The notes beneath the pieces are model-generated. The model was given only the letters and a program-made list of their open reading frames with translations, ran no database searches and was not told where the DNA came from. Position numbers and translations under genes: made by a program. From assembly GCA_007922195.1 (NCBI GenBank), contig ML681997.1, forward strand, positions 11,051,236-11,115,235: DNA of 64,000 bases, in the 5' to 3' direction. Shown piece after piece: positions 21,013 through 31,544 of this stretch. Origin of the DNA: Podocnemis expansa. Lineage: Eukaryota > Chordata > Testudines > Podocnemididae. Position 1 is the stretch's first letter. Each line of letters begins with the position of its first letter.

Positions 21013-22647
21013 AATTTAGCTGAAATATTGTGAAGATTTTCTTATAAAATTAAAATAATTTTTGAATCTTCAATTTTTAAATTTACAGTGCTTAAAAACC
21101 ACCTGGTTACTTACAGTTTGTCTAATTCTTACTGGCAAATATGACTGACTACAAAGTTGCTAATTTATCATTCCTCACTAGCCTGGGTGAGATTCTGTGC
21201 TGCACTTCAACCTGGGAAGAAGCGGTACAAGGTGGCCTTGGCTTAGACCACCTTAATTGTCTCTCTGATTCTAGGTTGCTCCATGGTCCAGAGCAGCTCC
21301 TGACTAGACAATTCTAAGAGACTGTCTAAGGCTTTCACCACAGTAACACTGCTGGCAGTCAGCAGTATAGCGAAAAAACACACACACTCCCTGGACTAAG
21401 AAAAGTTCTGTTTACGGAAGCACTGGTGTGGACAGTGCTATGTCAGTTTGAAATATTCTCCCGTCACCATAGTTATTGCCACTCATTGGGGTGATTTAAT
21501 TATGCTGAAAGGAGAGCTCTCTCGTAACCTAAGACTGTTACAGCAGCGTGCACATGGGAAGCAATGCTGCCTATAACCTCCACAGCTCTACAGGCTGTGG
21601 TTTTACCTCGATACATTCGTCTTGCACCCCTGCTCTGACCCCAGCATGCTGCTTACACCTGCCCTGCCTAGGTGTCTTGAAAATGGGTACGTGGACAGTC
21701 TGTGGCTGCCTTCTGCAGTGGCTGCACCAGAAAAATTCTCTCCTGAGCAGAAACAGAGATTTTAGAAGCTCTTTACCTGGCATAAAGGGACTGAAGTAGA
21801 GGTAAGAACCCCAACCACAGTATTTAAAGAGGTAAAGTCAACCTGAAATATAGTCAGTTTAAAAGTGATGGTAAAGAAGTTTCCATGCTGTGCCATATTC
21901 TTAAAATAAGAAACCAGTCAGGTTTTCTAGTTTAAATTGTTTTCTCTTTGCTGTTGTGATAGGAGAGATTCATCTAAATAACAGAAGAAACTGACTATAC
22001 AGAAGGAAAAGTGAAATTAATTACATACTATGTGCTAGCAAATGCAAAAAATAAACAATCTGAAAATAGAGAGGAAAAAAAATCTCTCCTTTTCAGGAGT
22101 CATTCTACACTGCAGACTCACACAACAGCTTGTGTGTTAGGAGCCACATAGAGAATTCAGAGGGGGGTTAGGGCTTCTTTTAGTAACATGAATTCCAACT
22201 CAAATTTCAACTTAGAAAGTTGCATAAGGTCAGAGAAAACATGCGCAAAGAGTGACTAGTTCCTTGTTTTAACCATTCACCCATCACTGCTCCAGTTGGG
22301 GGAAAAAGTCTTTAAAGGAATCATTCACATGTTGAATAGGTATGGAGAACTACCTGCAGGCTTGGGAATTATGTGAGAGAGGCAAGTCTACTGACATTTG
22401 GATAATTCACTCCATTTTGCAGATTTAGGACATTTTTGTGCCTTAATTTCTACAGCTTTTCTCTCTTCTGTATTGCATAAAGAAGGAAAACGTAGGCACC
22501 ATATCTTTTTAATAGTACAAATTATACCACTAGTCACATGCATACAGAACTACCACCAACTCCTATGCAGAGAGAATTTAGTCCTAAAACTGTTCCAGTA
22601 AAGAGGCATCTATCTGAAGTATTCCTGAATACCACTTTTTAAATTAA
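21013..22647. other. ESR2 intron, no recognised feature
   Basis: Unique-looking intronic DNA. Two short overlapping ORFs near 21550-21800 on opposite strands show no known motif. Confidence 0.5.
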
Positions 22648-22798
22648 GTTCCAAAGGGGCAGCCATGTTAGTCTAGGTCAGTAAAACAAAGAAGGAGTCC
22701 TGTGCTACTTAAAGATTAACAAATTTATTTATCATATGAGCTTTTGTGGGAGAAAAAATCCCACTTCATCAGATGCTTGACAATGGGGATCTTACAGG
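22648..22798 (-). repeat. Penelope terminal repeat, inverted orientation
   Basis: Starts GTTCCAAAGGGGCAGCCATG and ends CCCACTTCATCAGATGCTTG. The ribozyme motif on the minus strand keeps CTGATGA but reads AAAA where GAAA is needed, so it is likely inactive. Confidence 0.85.
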
Positions 22799-23051
22799 TG
22801 CAGATATCTGCAAATATAATGCAGACGTGCTGATTTGCAGGACTCTTCCAAAAAGCCCCACTGGGTTTTCATTGACTTCCAGTATTTGAGAACTAAATGT
22901 CATTTTGCAGTAAGGCTTTCAAAGATTGGAAGGTGAGGTTTATGTTTATCCTAGTTAAGACGAACTGCAATGTGACTCCAGGAAAATAATTTTTGGTTTT
23001 TAAGGGAAGGAGGGTCTTCAGAGTTTGTTTTTTACATCAGTGAAACTTTTA

Positions 23052-23449
23052 GGGTCTGTCCACATCTCTCTTTTATTTTAAAATAACACTGGTTATTTAA
23101 AAAAAAAAAGATTAGGTCCACATGACGTTTTCTTATTTTGAAATGATGGGTTCCATCATTTTGAAATAAGAACAGTCATTTTGAAATAGCTTAAACCCCA
23201 TTCATTTCAAAATGGCTTTTATTTCAAAATGGTTATTTCGAAATAACACCATTTGGACATGTTGTTTTGAAACAACATGTCCAAACGGCCTTATTTCAAA
23301 ATAACCATTTCGAAATAACAGCCATTTTGATAGCAGGCTTTCCCTTATTTCAAAATAAAAATTTTTATTTCAAAATAAGGGTTTTATTTCAAAATAAGTC
23401 ATTTTTAAATGACTTTTTTCAAAATAAAACTTTATGTGTGGACATAGCC
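23052..23449. mobile_element. Harbinger-like MITE (TTTCGAAAT type) with TTA TSD
   Basis: Starts GGGTCTGTCCACATCTC and ends TGTGTGGACATAGCC, flanked by TTA (23049-23051, 23450-23452). The interior is a run of ATTTCGAAATAA and ATTTTGAAATAA words in both orientations. It is close kin of 41500-41926. It lies 338 bases downstream of the first zinc-finger exon, in the intron between the two finger exons. Confidence 0.85.
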
Positions 23450-23787
23450 TTAGTTCTTCCATATCCACATACCCCACTCCCACTCTCTCTACCTTTTATC
23501 AGCCATAATTTTTACACATACTTCACATTTCTGAAGGTAAAGTAACCTGTAAAAGTCTGCAGTGCCATTCCTCTGATTTGTCTGTTCCAGAAATTTAAAT
23601 GGCAATATTTTCTGGATCCAGTCCTAAAGAAAGCAAGTGTGCTTTCCCAACTCTAACAAACAAATGACCATGAGATCTAATATTCAGATCATGTTATCCT
23701 ACCGTATACTAATGGCTACTTATACACATGGTCATGCAACACACCACTTTTTAAGCAAAGGTTTCCAAAAAACCCTGGTTTTCCTAC

Positions 23788-23963
23788 CTTGGATACTTCT
23801 TTTAAAGAATGCTTTACATCCTTCACAAGACCAAACACCGTAGTGATATCCTGAAGCATAATCGCTGCAGACTGCGCAGAAGTGTGCATCTCTTTTTGAA
23901 CTAGGACTACTCACAACAGAATTTGTACAATCACTGCCGTTAGATTTTCTTTTTAATGTTTCT
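23788..23963 (-). CDS. ESR2: ESR2 exon, first zinc finger of DNA-binding domain
   Basis: The 176-base exon completes codon 144 (Arg) and continues RETLKRK, a short C-domain lead, and then the first C4 zinc finger. The finger reads [20 protein letters not shown], with the P-box EGCKA that sets recognition of estrogen response elements, followed by FFKRSIQ. The acceptor is CCTTCAG|AGA and the donor is CAAG|GTAGGA. Phase enters at 2 and leaves at 1, matching both neighbouring exons. The short linker between KRK and SSKRDAHFC differs from the human one in sequence and length, as expected for this poorly conserved stretch. The intron toward the A/B exon is 2993 bases. Confidence 0.96.
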
Positions 23964-25114
23964 CTGAAGGAAAAGTAAACAATCAGTTACAAAAGAGGAA
24001 CAATTAATGAGGATATATGTCAAAGTCTCATTTTTATTGTATTCCCTTCTGCCTTTTTAAAGCCTCATTACTACTGAGCATGATGCAGCCTGAAACACTC
24101 CAAGCTAAGTGTTTGTCCGACAGTGTAATTAAAACATGCTCTAAATCTAATGATACAGATTATCTGGATGGATTTTGAGCACCTGGGTAAATAAAGTGTT
24201 CTGTTGAGGTGATAATCATGCAAACTCACAGATATTTCAATACACAGGATCTAGTAAATGGTAACTGAGCAGCAAACAATTGGATGTTGTGTTTAGGAAA
24301 CTTGCTGGTGGAGAGGGGAAATGGTGAGCACTCAGATAACTGTGATTGGTGCAGTATAAAAACTGAATAGAACAGCAAAGAGATAGTAAGCCTGTTGCAT
24401 ACTGGTAGCCACTGTCAATGCACAATTCTAACTAGTGCAATTTCCTGGTGAGTTTCTGTTTTGTGTCATCTTAAATTCAGGAAGCTTCCCCTCATTAGTT
24501 ATTCCAAAAAGATGTCTCACAAGCAGCATGATAGTAACCTGAAGTTCACCAAAAGAACCCATTTCTGGATTGTTAGTAGGTATTAATATTAAGAGACAGG
24601 GTTTTAAACATTCAGTTACGTGGGGGTGGCAGGTTGAGGGTTGACTAGATTTTTAATTGCCAATGAGAAAGTGGTCTTGGTTTCAGTCAAGCAGATATGT
24701 CATTTTAGTGACAACAAAAGAGGAGGAGGCTATGCTCTATACACCTTGCCTCAGATGTACTGATTTCCTAATGAGTTTCATTCATTCCTGCTGGCTGAGT
24801 CTCAAATAACTGATAGAACGGAATTTGGCCAAGAGCCATCTCAGTAGATTGAGCAAAGTGGGGACGAGGGGTGGGTCATTGAACCAACATAAGAAACACA
24901 ACTCAAAGAACAACAGTTACAAGGGCTCTGTCTACAGTAGGGGGCTATTTTAAGTCAACTTCACAAGGTCAACATCTTGATCTGGCCCCAAGCTGCTGGC
25001 CATCCCCGCAGGCAGCTTGGCAGCCTGAGAGTCACCAGCCTGGTCAATTTCACAGGCTACTCCTGGAATCAGGCCTATTCTGTGAAATTGACCAGTCTGC
25101 TGACCCAGCTGCCA
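23964..25114. other. ESR2 intron, mostly unique
   Basis: Intronic sequence with no recognised gene. From about 25025 to 25110 there is a short palindrome, GGTCAATTTCACAG and TCTGTGAAATTGACC. Confidence 0.45.
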
Positions 25115-25855
25115 CCACCTCCCTAGGTAATCCATTGCACTGCTTCACTACCGTCCTAGTAAGAAAGTTTTTCCTAATATCCAACCTCAACCTCCCCAGC
25201 TGTAACCTGAAACCGTTGCTCCTTGTTCTGTTCTCTGTTACTCCCGAGAACAGCTGAGCTCCCTCCTCCTTGGAGCACCCCTTCAAGTCGAATCATAAGG
25301 TTGGAAGGGACCTCATGAAGTCAGCTAGTCCAACCCCCTCCTTAAAGCAGGACCACTCCCACTAAATCATCCCAGCCAGGGTTTTGTCTAACCAGTCCTT
25401 AAATGTTTCCCTCCTAGTGAGAGGAAGTGGGATCTTCTCCCACGAAAGTTCATGCAAAAAATAAATCTGTTAGTCTTAAAGTGCCACACAACTCCTTGTT
25501 GTTTTTTTCCTAACATCCAACCTAGGTCTCCCTGAATCCTCTCCCTGCCCTCCAGCATGCTTACCATTCCCCTCAGTTTGGTGTCCTCCACACATTTACT
25601 GAGCATGAAATCTATCCCATCAGTCAGATCATTAATGAAGATGCTGAACAGAACCTGCCCCAGGACTAACCCCTGGGGCACACCACTAGTTACTGGTTGC
25701 CAAATAGACACTGAGCCATTGATCCCTCCCTGCTGAGCCCAATGATCTGGTCAGCTTTCTATCAACCTTATGGTCCATGCATCCAAACCATACATCCTTA
25801 GCTTGCTGACAAGATTGCTACAAAGCAGGGCTGTACTAGGAGAATTCACTCTTGA
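25115..25855 (-). mobile_element. CR1 3' fragments (two joined copies) with a Penelope insert
   Basis: The first piece, 25115-25282, is a CR1 3' region. At 25283 a second CR1 3' end begins (AAGGTTGGAAGGGACCTCAT) and runs to about 25425. A Penelope fragment follows, and then reverse transcriptase sequence on the minus strand reading NIFI-like SIFINDLTDGIDFMLSK and KCVEDTKLRG. The catalytic block, FVDD in the better-kept copy, is VED here, so it cannot be active. Confidence 0.8.
25424..25510 (+). repeat. Penelope terminal repeat fragment in CR1
   Basis: GAAGTGGGATCTTCTCCCAC, GAAAGTTCATGC, and CTGTTAGTCTTAAAGTG. It starts within stem II, so CTGATGA is missing. Confidence 0.75.
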
Positions 25856-26529
25856 CCCTCTGTAGGCTGCTTACACATATTTATACACATTTTACTCAAA
25901 TACAAGGCCTGAACTAGGAGTGGCAGGAAGAATGTAGGTAAGATAAGAAATGGGCTAATATTTTTCCAGATATTTAACACCAGTAGACTGAATCTGGATT
26001 CCATGATGTTGAATACAAGCAGTAATGTCTGTAAGAAGTAAGTAAAGAACCTGGTGACTGAACACTGAGTTGCTGAAGGAACAAATGGGTTTGCAACACC
26101 CACATTTGTAAACAGATTTTGTGCACTAGGCAATTGCCTGCTCTGCTTGTGCAGCCACCCACTCATTTATGCAAGGGTGGAGTGTGTGAATGCATTTTTA
26201 TGACACACCTCAGCTCAAAACTGAAAATTTTGATTAAAAAAATCTGTTGTGCAAATCTCAGCTGTCTGTACTGGTCTATAGCTGGGCATAGTCTCAAAAG
26301 AAGCTTTTAATATGATTTTGTAGAATGAACCAGTCATGTTAACAAAGAGCAGCAGAAATGCTGTCAGCAAGCTACACAATTCTATGGTACGCTTGGACGT
26401 AGTTTCACCTGTTGCATCAATGTTAAAACCCAAAGAGAATTTTTAAAGTATGCCACAGCATGGAAGTCCTTCTCTGACACAGAGTTTTCTCACAGCTCTT
26501 GCTTTATGATTCTTACAATAATGATGACA
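25856..26529. other. ESR2 intron, no recognised feature
   Basis: Unique-looking intronic DNA without gene-like structure. Confidence 0.45.
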
Positions 26530-26714
26530 ACTTCCAAAGGGGTAGCCATGTTAGTCTAGTCCAGCAAAACAAACAAGGAGTCTGGTGGCACTTTTAAAGA
26601 ATAACAAATGTATTTATTGCATGAGAATCCTAGTGGGAGTCTCTCCCACGAACGCTTATGCTATAAATAAATTTGTTGCTCTTTAAAAGTGCCACCAGAC
26701 TCCTTGTCTGTTTT
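26530..26714. repeat. Penelope terminal repeat, full hairpin copy
   Basis: Left arm CTTCCAAAGGGGTAGCCATG through GTGGCACTTTTAAAG, then the inverted arm CTTTAAAAGTGCCACCAGAC. Near the centre is CCCACGAACGCTTATGC, where the ribozyme GAAA is changed to GAAC. It lies 243 bases from the ESR2 A/B exon donor. Confidence 0.85.
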
Positions 26715-26805
26715 ACAGTAATGAGTAATTCTGGATTTTAAGACATACATTGAGTAGAGTAACCCACTCTACCAGTTAGAAGTGATATTGCTAGACAGAG
26801 ACCTC

Positions 26806-26826
26806 AGATAGATAGATAGATAGATA
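26806..26826. repeat. (GATA)n microsatellite
   Basis: About five tandem AGAT copies. Confidence 0.85.
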
Positions 26827-26956
26827 TTCAGAAGTTTATTTTTTAACACACCATGGTGGTTATGGAGTTCATTTTCAAAATATGGTAAAAACACCATCTT
26901 AAAATGGCAGAATAAAATGACAAGCAATAGCAAAATGTTAAAACTAAAATATTTAC

Positions 26957-27387
26957 CTGTTCACAGGCAGTGAATGTTCCATTGGTCTTGCCTCACACCA
27001 TGAACTCTTTGGTTGCTCAGCATATAACACTGATGACTGGCAGTGTAATGTCAAAGGAGAAATATGGCCAGGAGCAGACCATAAAACATTTGGACTCGAT
27101 GTCTGCCTTATAGACGTACTTTCTGAATCACTGAAATTGTTAGGAATGTTACAATTCATCATAGCAGGACTATAGAAGGCCATTGCAGAATATTCGTGTC
27201 TGGTCTCCACATAAGATGAAGGAATATAAACTGAATTCTGTTCCATTGTCAGAGCGGACTGACTGCAGCTATAAATAGGCGAGCCGATGCCAGAAGGTGA
27301 GCTTTTCATTTCTGTTTTACTATATCCAATATCTTGAATTGGTAATAATTGAGAAAACTCCTTGTGAGACGATGCACAGAGGGACAT
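26957..27387 (-). CDS. ESR2: ESR2 first coding exon (A/B domain)
   Basis: First coding exon of estrogen receptor beta, a ligand-activated nuclear transcription factor. It encodes residues 1-143 plus two bases of codon 144. This is the A/B (AF-1) region, recognisable by the segments [27 protein letters not shown] and WCEAR, and by the exon-final LPVNR, all in the order typical of ERbeta. The ATG at 27385-27387 has A at -3, and an in-frame TGA lies 36 bases upstream, so no longer N-terminus is possible on this exon. Translation from this ATG gives 26 residues before the internal Met (MKSSPSG) that aligns with the start of the human 530-residue form, so the product is an N-terminally extended form. 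The splice donor is AG|GTAAAT with G as the last exon base at 26957; the exon ends in phase 2. Identification is from memory of the family; no alignment was run. Confidence 0.95.
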
Positions 27388-27433
27388 TTTGAAGCAAGAC
27401 TGAAGCAGAATATCTGTTCTTCAACTATTCATC
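27388..27433 (-). other. ESR2: ESR2 5' UTR portion with upstream splice acceptor
   Basis: On the minus strand the sequence just upstream of the start codon holds an in-frame TGA and then a possible acceptor, ATATTTTAG, at about 27434-27442. ESR2 genes usually have one or more untranslated first exons spliced to this exon, so this acceptor is the likely junction. The tract before it is AT-rich rather than strongly pyrimidine-rich, so the exact boundary is tentative. No promoter can be named. Confidence 0.45.
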
Positions 27434-27914
27434 CTAAAATATTTAAAGTACAAAAAACCAAAATATTAAAAGTTGCTTAATGTTCTAAACTAAAGAGCGT
27501 ACTATATATCTGGGGACCATGTTTTTAAAGTTGATTAATGATTTATCTATCATTGTGGGTCAGGGACTGTATGCAATTTCAGGAGTTGGGGGAGAAGTGT
27601 TACCACTGATCTTCAGGTATTAAAAACACTAGGGCTTGTGGCATGCTGTACCTCAGAGTAACATCTTGGAGCCTTCATATTCCTACTGTCACATAATTAT
27701 GGTATGTTTTGCACAAAGTATGCCTTTCTGAGATACCATTTAGAAGTCTTGGTCTGTTGAACATTAATATTCTGCTGGAGTGTTTGTGTTATCATTATAT
27801 GTGAGGTTATGAAGTATTGCAGTATACGTCACTGAAATATGTTGTGAGGTTGGAAATAAGCCACAAGCAGCCTTTCAGGTACAATGGTGGAACAGCCAAA
27901 TAGCAATTTATGGC
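27434..27914. other. Upstream intron or 5' flank of ESR2
   Basis: AT-rich sequence just 5' of the coding exon. No clear promoter element or CpG-rich stretch is seen, so an untranslated exon further upstream is more likely than a promoter here. Confidence 0.4.
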
Positions 27915-28026
27915 AAAGCTCCCCATCCTCAAAGCATTTGATGAAGTGAGTTTTTTCTCCTATGGAAGCTCATGCAATTAATAAATTTGTTACTCTTGAA
28001 AAGTGCCACCAGACTCCTTGTTTGTT
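27915..28026 (+). repeat. Penelope terminal repeat fragment
   Basis: CCTCAAAGCATTTGATGAAG, TAATAAATTTGTTACTCTTG, and CCACCAGACTCCTTG. The core reads TTGATGA and GGAA, so the ribozyme is lost. Confidence 0.8.
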
Positions 28027-28070
28027 TCATCAAGGAAGGAAGCCACTATCCCACAGAATGTATGCTATGG

Positions 28071-29016
28071 CAGTGGTTTTTAAACTTTTTTCCTCAGGAC
28101 TCAGTTAAAAAAATTCATTTATGTCGGTGACCCAACACCTACATCTTTTACCAATGCATTCTAGTCTTTTGGTAGTGGCAACCAGGGGTGCTACAGCCCA
28201 GTAACTGAAGGTCAGCAACTCAGTACTGGGCCACGGCACCCTGGTTACCACCACCAAAAGACTAGAATGCATTGTACAAAGATGTAGGTGGTGGGTCACA
28301 GCCCTAAATGATTTTTTTCAATTGGGTCCTGAGAAAAAAGTTTGAAAACCTGGGTCCCAACCCATGGTTTGAAAACCAGTGCTCTAGGCCGGGGGCTATT
28401 TCCCACTCCCAGTGGGACAGTCTTCCCCATCCCTATCCAGCAGTGATTGATTTCTTCCCTACACCCCATATACCAGTGGTCATCAAACTTTTATTCTCAT
28501 GACCCAGTTGAAAAAAAATTGTTTATGACCGTGACCCAACATGGTCACAAATTTCCCATGGCTGCTACCCCTGGGTGGAAGCAGCCGTGGGAAACTGACA
28601 AGGACACTGGCTGTCCTGCTCCTATCTGCAGTCCAGGGCAGCCGGCATCCTTTGAAGTTTCCCATGGCTGCTTCCACCCAGGGGTAGCAGCCGTGGGGAA
28701 TTAACAAGGACTCCAGCCACTCTGGGTCATCAGGCAGCAGCTCAACAGCCAGCATCCTTGTCCATTTCCCATGCTGCTACCCCCAGGATGGAAGTGGCCA
28801 CAGGACATTGACAAGGACACCAGCCATTCTGCTGAAACCTGATGCCCCAGAGCAGCTGGTGTCCTTATCAATTTCCCATCGCTGCCACCCCTGGGTGGAA
28901 GCAGCTGAGGGAAATTTCAAAGGAAGCCAGCTGCCCTGAGCTGCAGGTAGCAACCAGACCCCAGCATACATCTGTGACCCAGTACTGGATTGCAACCTGT
29001 GGTTTGATGACCACTG
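28071..29016. mobile_element. Composite hAT element with internal palindromes
   Basis: Outer ends CAGTGGTTTTTAAAC and GTTTGATGACCACTG, flanked by the exact 8-mer TGCTATGG (28063-28070, 29017-29024). Inside, the end sequence recurs near 28365 (TTTGAAAACCAGTG) and 28472 (CAGTGGTCATCAAAC), so the element is a head-to-head composite. The right half contains an inverted repeat around CCCATGGCTGCT and AGCAGCCGTGGG. Confidence 0.82.
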
Positions 29017-29024
29017 TGCTATGG

Positions 29025-29826
29025 GAACTGCTTCACCAGTAGGGATTGCCTGATGCCCATGTCACACAAAGATCTTTCCAGCATGCTGGAAAAACAAGAA
29101 AAAAAAAGAGTTGTGACAGCATCACTTGGGCTCTCTCCCACAATTCAACATCTGGAGAAATAGCTGGAGCAATACCAGAGGGGATCAGAATACTGTACCT
29201 CTTTCAGGAGTCTGATTTGTCTTGAATACCCAAGTTTGCCCTCACTTAAAGATTATTTGATTACAAAAATGAGACACAAAAACACAGAAGTGTCACAGCC
29301 CATTGCTATTGAAAAATGACTTACTTTCTCATTTGTACCATATAATTATAAAATAAACCATTTGGAATATAAATATTGTATTTACAGTTCAATGTATATT
29401 ACATAAAGAAGTACAGGTGTATATGACATAAAACATTGTGTAGAATTTTAGTTTGTTCTGACTTCACTGGTACAGCCCCCTTCAGGGAGACTTACCCCTG
29501 CCCCTTTCCTTCCACCCAAGCCCTCCGTCTCACTCCCCACTTCAGCCCTTCCACCCCTTCTGCATCGTCCATTCTCACACTTCCCAGCCTGTCCACTGGC
29601 ACCGAGAACAGCCCCACACATCCCATCAGTGCTTGGAGCAGTCCAGAGGAGCCCTGGTCCTGTCTGCCAAATCAAAGGAGTGCAGTGCAGCCTGCCCCCC
29701 CAGCCTCCATTACCCACCAACCATGAGGGATGGGAAGGGGTGGGGAAAACATGCCCAGGCATCTGGTGAGAGGGTAGCCTATTATACCTGTAAGCAAGGT
29801 CTAGTAACTGGGCATTTCCCTTCCTG
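29025..29826. other. Non-coding stretch with C-rich block
   Basis: AT-rich to 29440, then a C/T-rich block (about 29465-29740) of unknown origin. ORFs there are not supported. Confidence 0.4.
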
Positions 29827-30111
29827 AGTCAGCTAAAAGAGGGGTACCTAATTTATATGGGCTCTGTATTTGCATAAGTACAGCTAAGTAGTTAGCATAA
29901 TTTCATTGTATATGGATAAACCCACTCAGGTGATGGGCATGATGGGAAACAGTATGGCTAATTTGCTTTAAAATCCCCTTTGTTTTAACTGAAGGGACAA
30001 TGAACTTTTCTCTTTTGATTGTATGTTGTCCTTTGGCAGTATGAACAGTGTTTATCCCGCTCTGATGAAAGAGTCACTCTCACCAAAACAGAACTCAAAA
30101 ATGGTGGCCTG

Positions 30112-30216
30112 TGTAGTTTCAAGTATCTGATGAAGTGGGATTTTCTCCCACAAAAACTCATGAGATAAATAAACATTAGTTTTTAGAAGCACCACCAGAC
30201 TTCTTGCTAGTTTCAA
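30112..30216 (+). repeat. Penelope terminal repeat fragment in LTR
   Basis: Contains TATCTGATGAAGTGGG and TCTCCCACAAAAACTC. CTGATGA is kept but GAAA is AAAA, so it is probably inactive. The tail is truncated after CACCAGACTTCTTG. Confidence 0.8.
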
Positions 30217-30286
30217 TAGCATAGAGAAAAGTGGGGTGATGGTGGTAAGAGGTTTGGTCATGTACTTGCACTAGCTCTGACAAAGA

Positions 30287-30484
30287 CAGGAGTCTCAAAC
30301 ACACGGCTCATGGGCTGTCTGCAGTCCCTGAAGCTATTTCCTGTGGCCTGCAACAACACTGCTGTTACCAATATTTGCAATATCATTGGATGAAAAGGTT
30401 TCAGTGGGGTTCCCCTCGGGCTAACGTACTACCTTCACATGGCCCTGTACTAGTCCTCATGGTGATTTGACTTTGAGACCCCTG
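30287..30484. mobile_element. Small hAT-like element in LTR
   Basis: Ends CAGGAGTCTCAAACAC and ACTTTGAGACCCCTG with the exact 8-mer GACAAAGA on both sides (30279-30286, 30485-30492). Same family as 38149-38337. Confidence 0.9.
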
Positions 30485-31439
30485 GACAAAGAGCTGTGCC
30501 TCAGGCAATGCTTAATCCTTCCCCATTGTCAAAAGTTAGAGATAATTATTCCTTTTGGCAGTTTCTGTTTGAAGCAGGGACATTGCTCCTGTGTCGGCAG
30601 AAATTGAATCTCAGTTCATGAAAACCTAAGAGCTGAAATCACTCTAAGTTAAGAGCTAGAGGACTGGGAAATCTGAGTGACAAACAGCAGCCACAAGCAG
30701 TCAGTGGCTGCAGACGGCAGAAGCCATGAGTGGCTGGTGCTAGTAGATGGCAACAACTTGCAGGAGGGGACCGTCTGAGCCTCTCCTCCTCTTGAGAGGT
30801 GGACACTGCAACTGCAATGGTCAGTACAGTGGAAAGTGAGAAGAGAGACATCGAGGACGTGCCCCATATACTCTAGGGTGGGGTGGATTCTGTTTGTTGA
30901 GTTTGTGAGGTCTGTGTTGCACTGTTTTCTCAAACGAATGCTGCTTGGATATTTCTTTCCTTTTATTAAAAGGTTTATGTTTCTAAACTTAAACTCTGCT
31001 TGTGAGAGGTGAAGTGTTGTCTTTTAGAGCACTCAGGGTATACTGTGATTTCTCAGGAGACTGGGTGGAGACTCGAACTAGCTAGTATTGTAACACTGTT
31101 AGAAACCCCTAGTTACGGCAACCAGCCCTTGGCTGCTTCTTTCTTTGCCTGGCAGATGGGTTACTTACCCACCAATGATCTAGATGAATTGATATACTCT
31201 GCGTACCCCTGGTTGAGAACTACTGGTCTGGATGACTCAGACCCAGACAAGAAATGAATCCCAGTCTGTGTATTAAGGACCTGTACCCTGTTTGTACCAT
31301 CTTGTCTGGGTAAGAAAATGCTTGATTTATATCCTGTTTAGTTCATAGAACTCAAAATACAAATTTATTTCTAGTTCTTCCGTAACCAACTTAGATCTCT
31401 ATGCCTGCCCTTAAAATTAAACTCTTTTGGTAGTGTTGT

Positions 31440-31544
31440 GGCACCTTTAAAGACTAACAAATTTATTTATCACCTTCAAAAGTGTCACAGGACTCCGTGT
31501 TTGTTTTGCTGACCTAGACTGACATGGTTACACCTTTGCAACTT
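31440..31544. repeat. Penelope terminal repeat, collapsed hairpin
   Basis: Arm GTGGCACCTTTAAAGACTAA meets the inverted arm TTCAAAAGTGTCACAGGACT with no ribozyme-bearing middle. Confidence 0.75.

Larger units (their letters stand above)
29827..31140 (+). repeat. Second copy of the LTR family
   Basis: Collinear with 9393-10932: TTTGCATAAG near the left, TAAGAGCTGAAATCACT, TTATTAAAAGG, and CCAGCCCTTGG near the right. It is interrupted by a Penelope fragment (30112-30216) and a hAT element (30287-30484). No coding retroviral sequence adjoins it. Boundaries are approximate. Confidence 0.5.
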
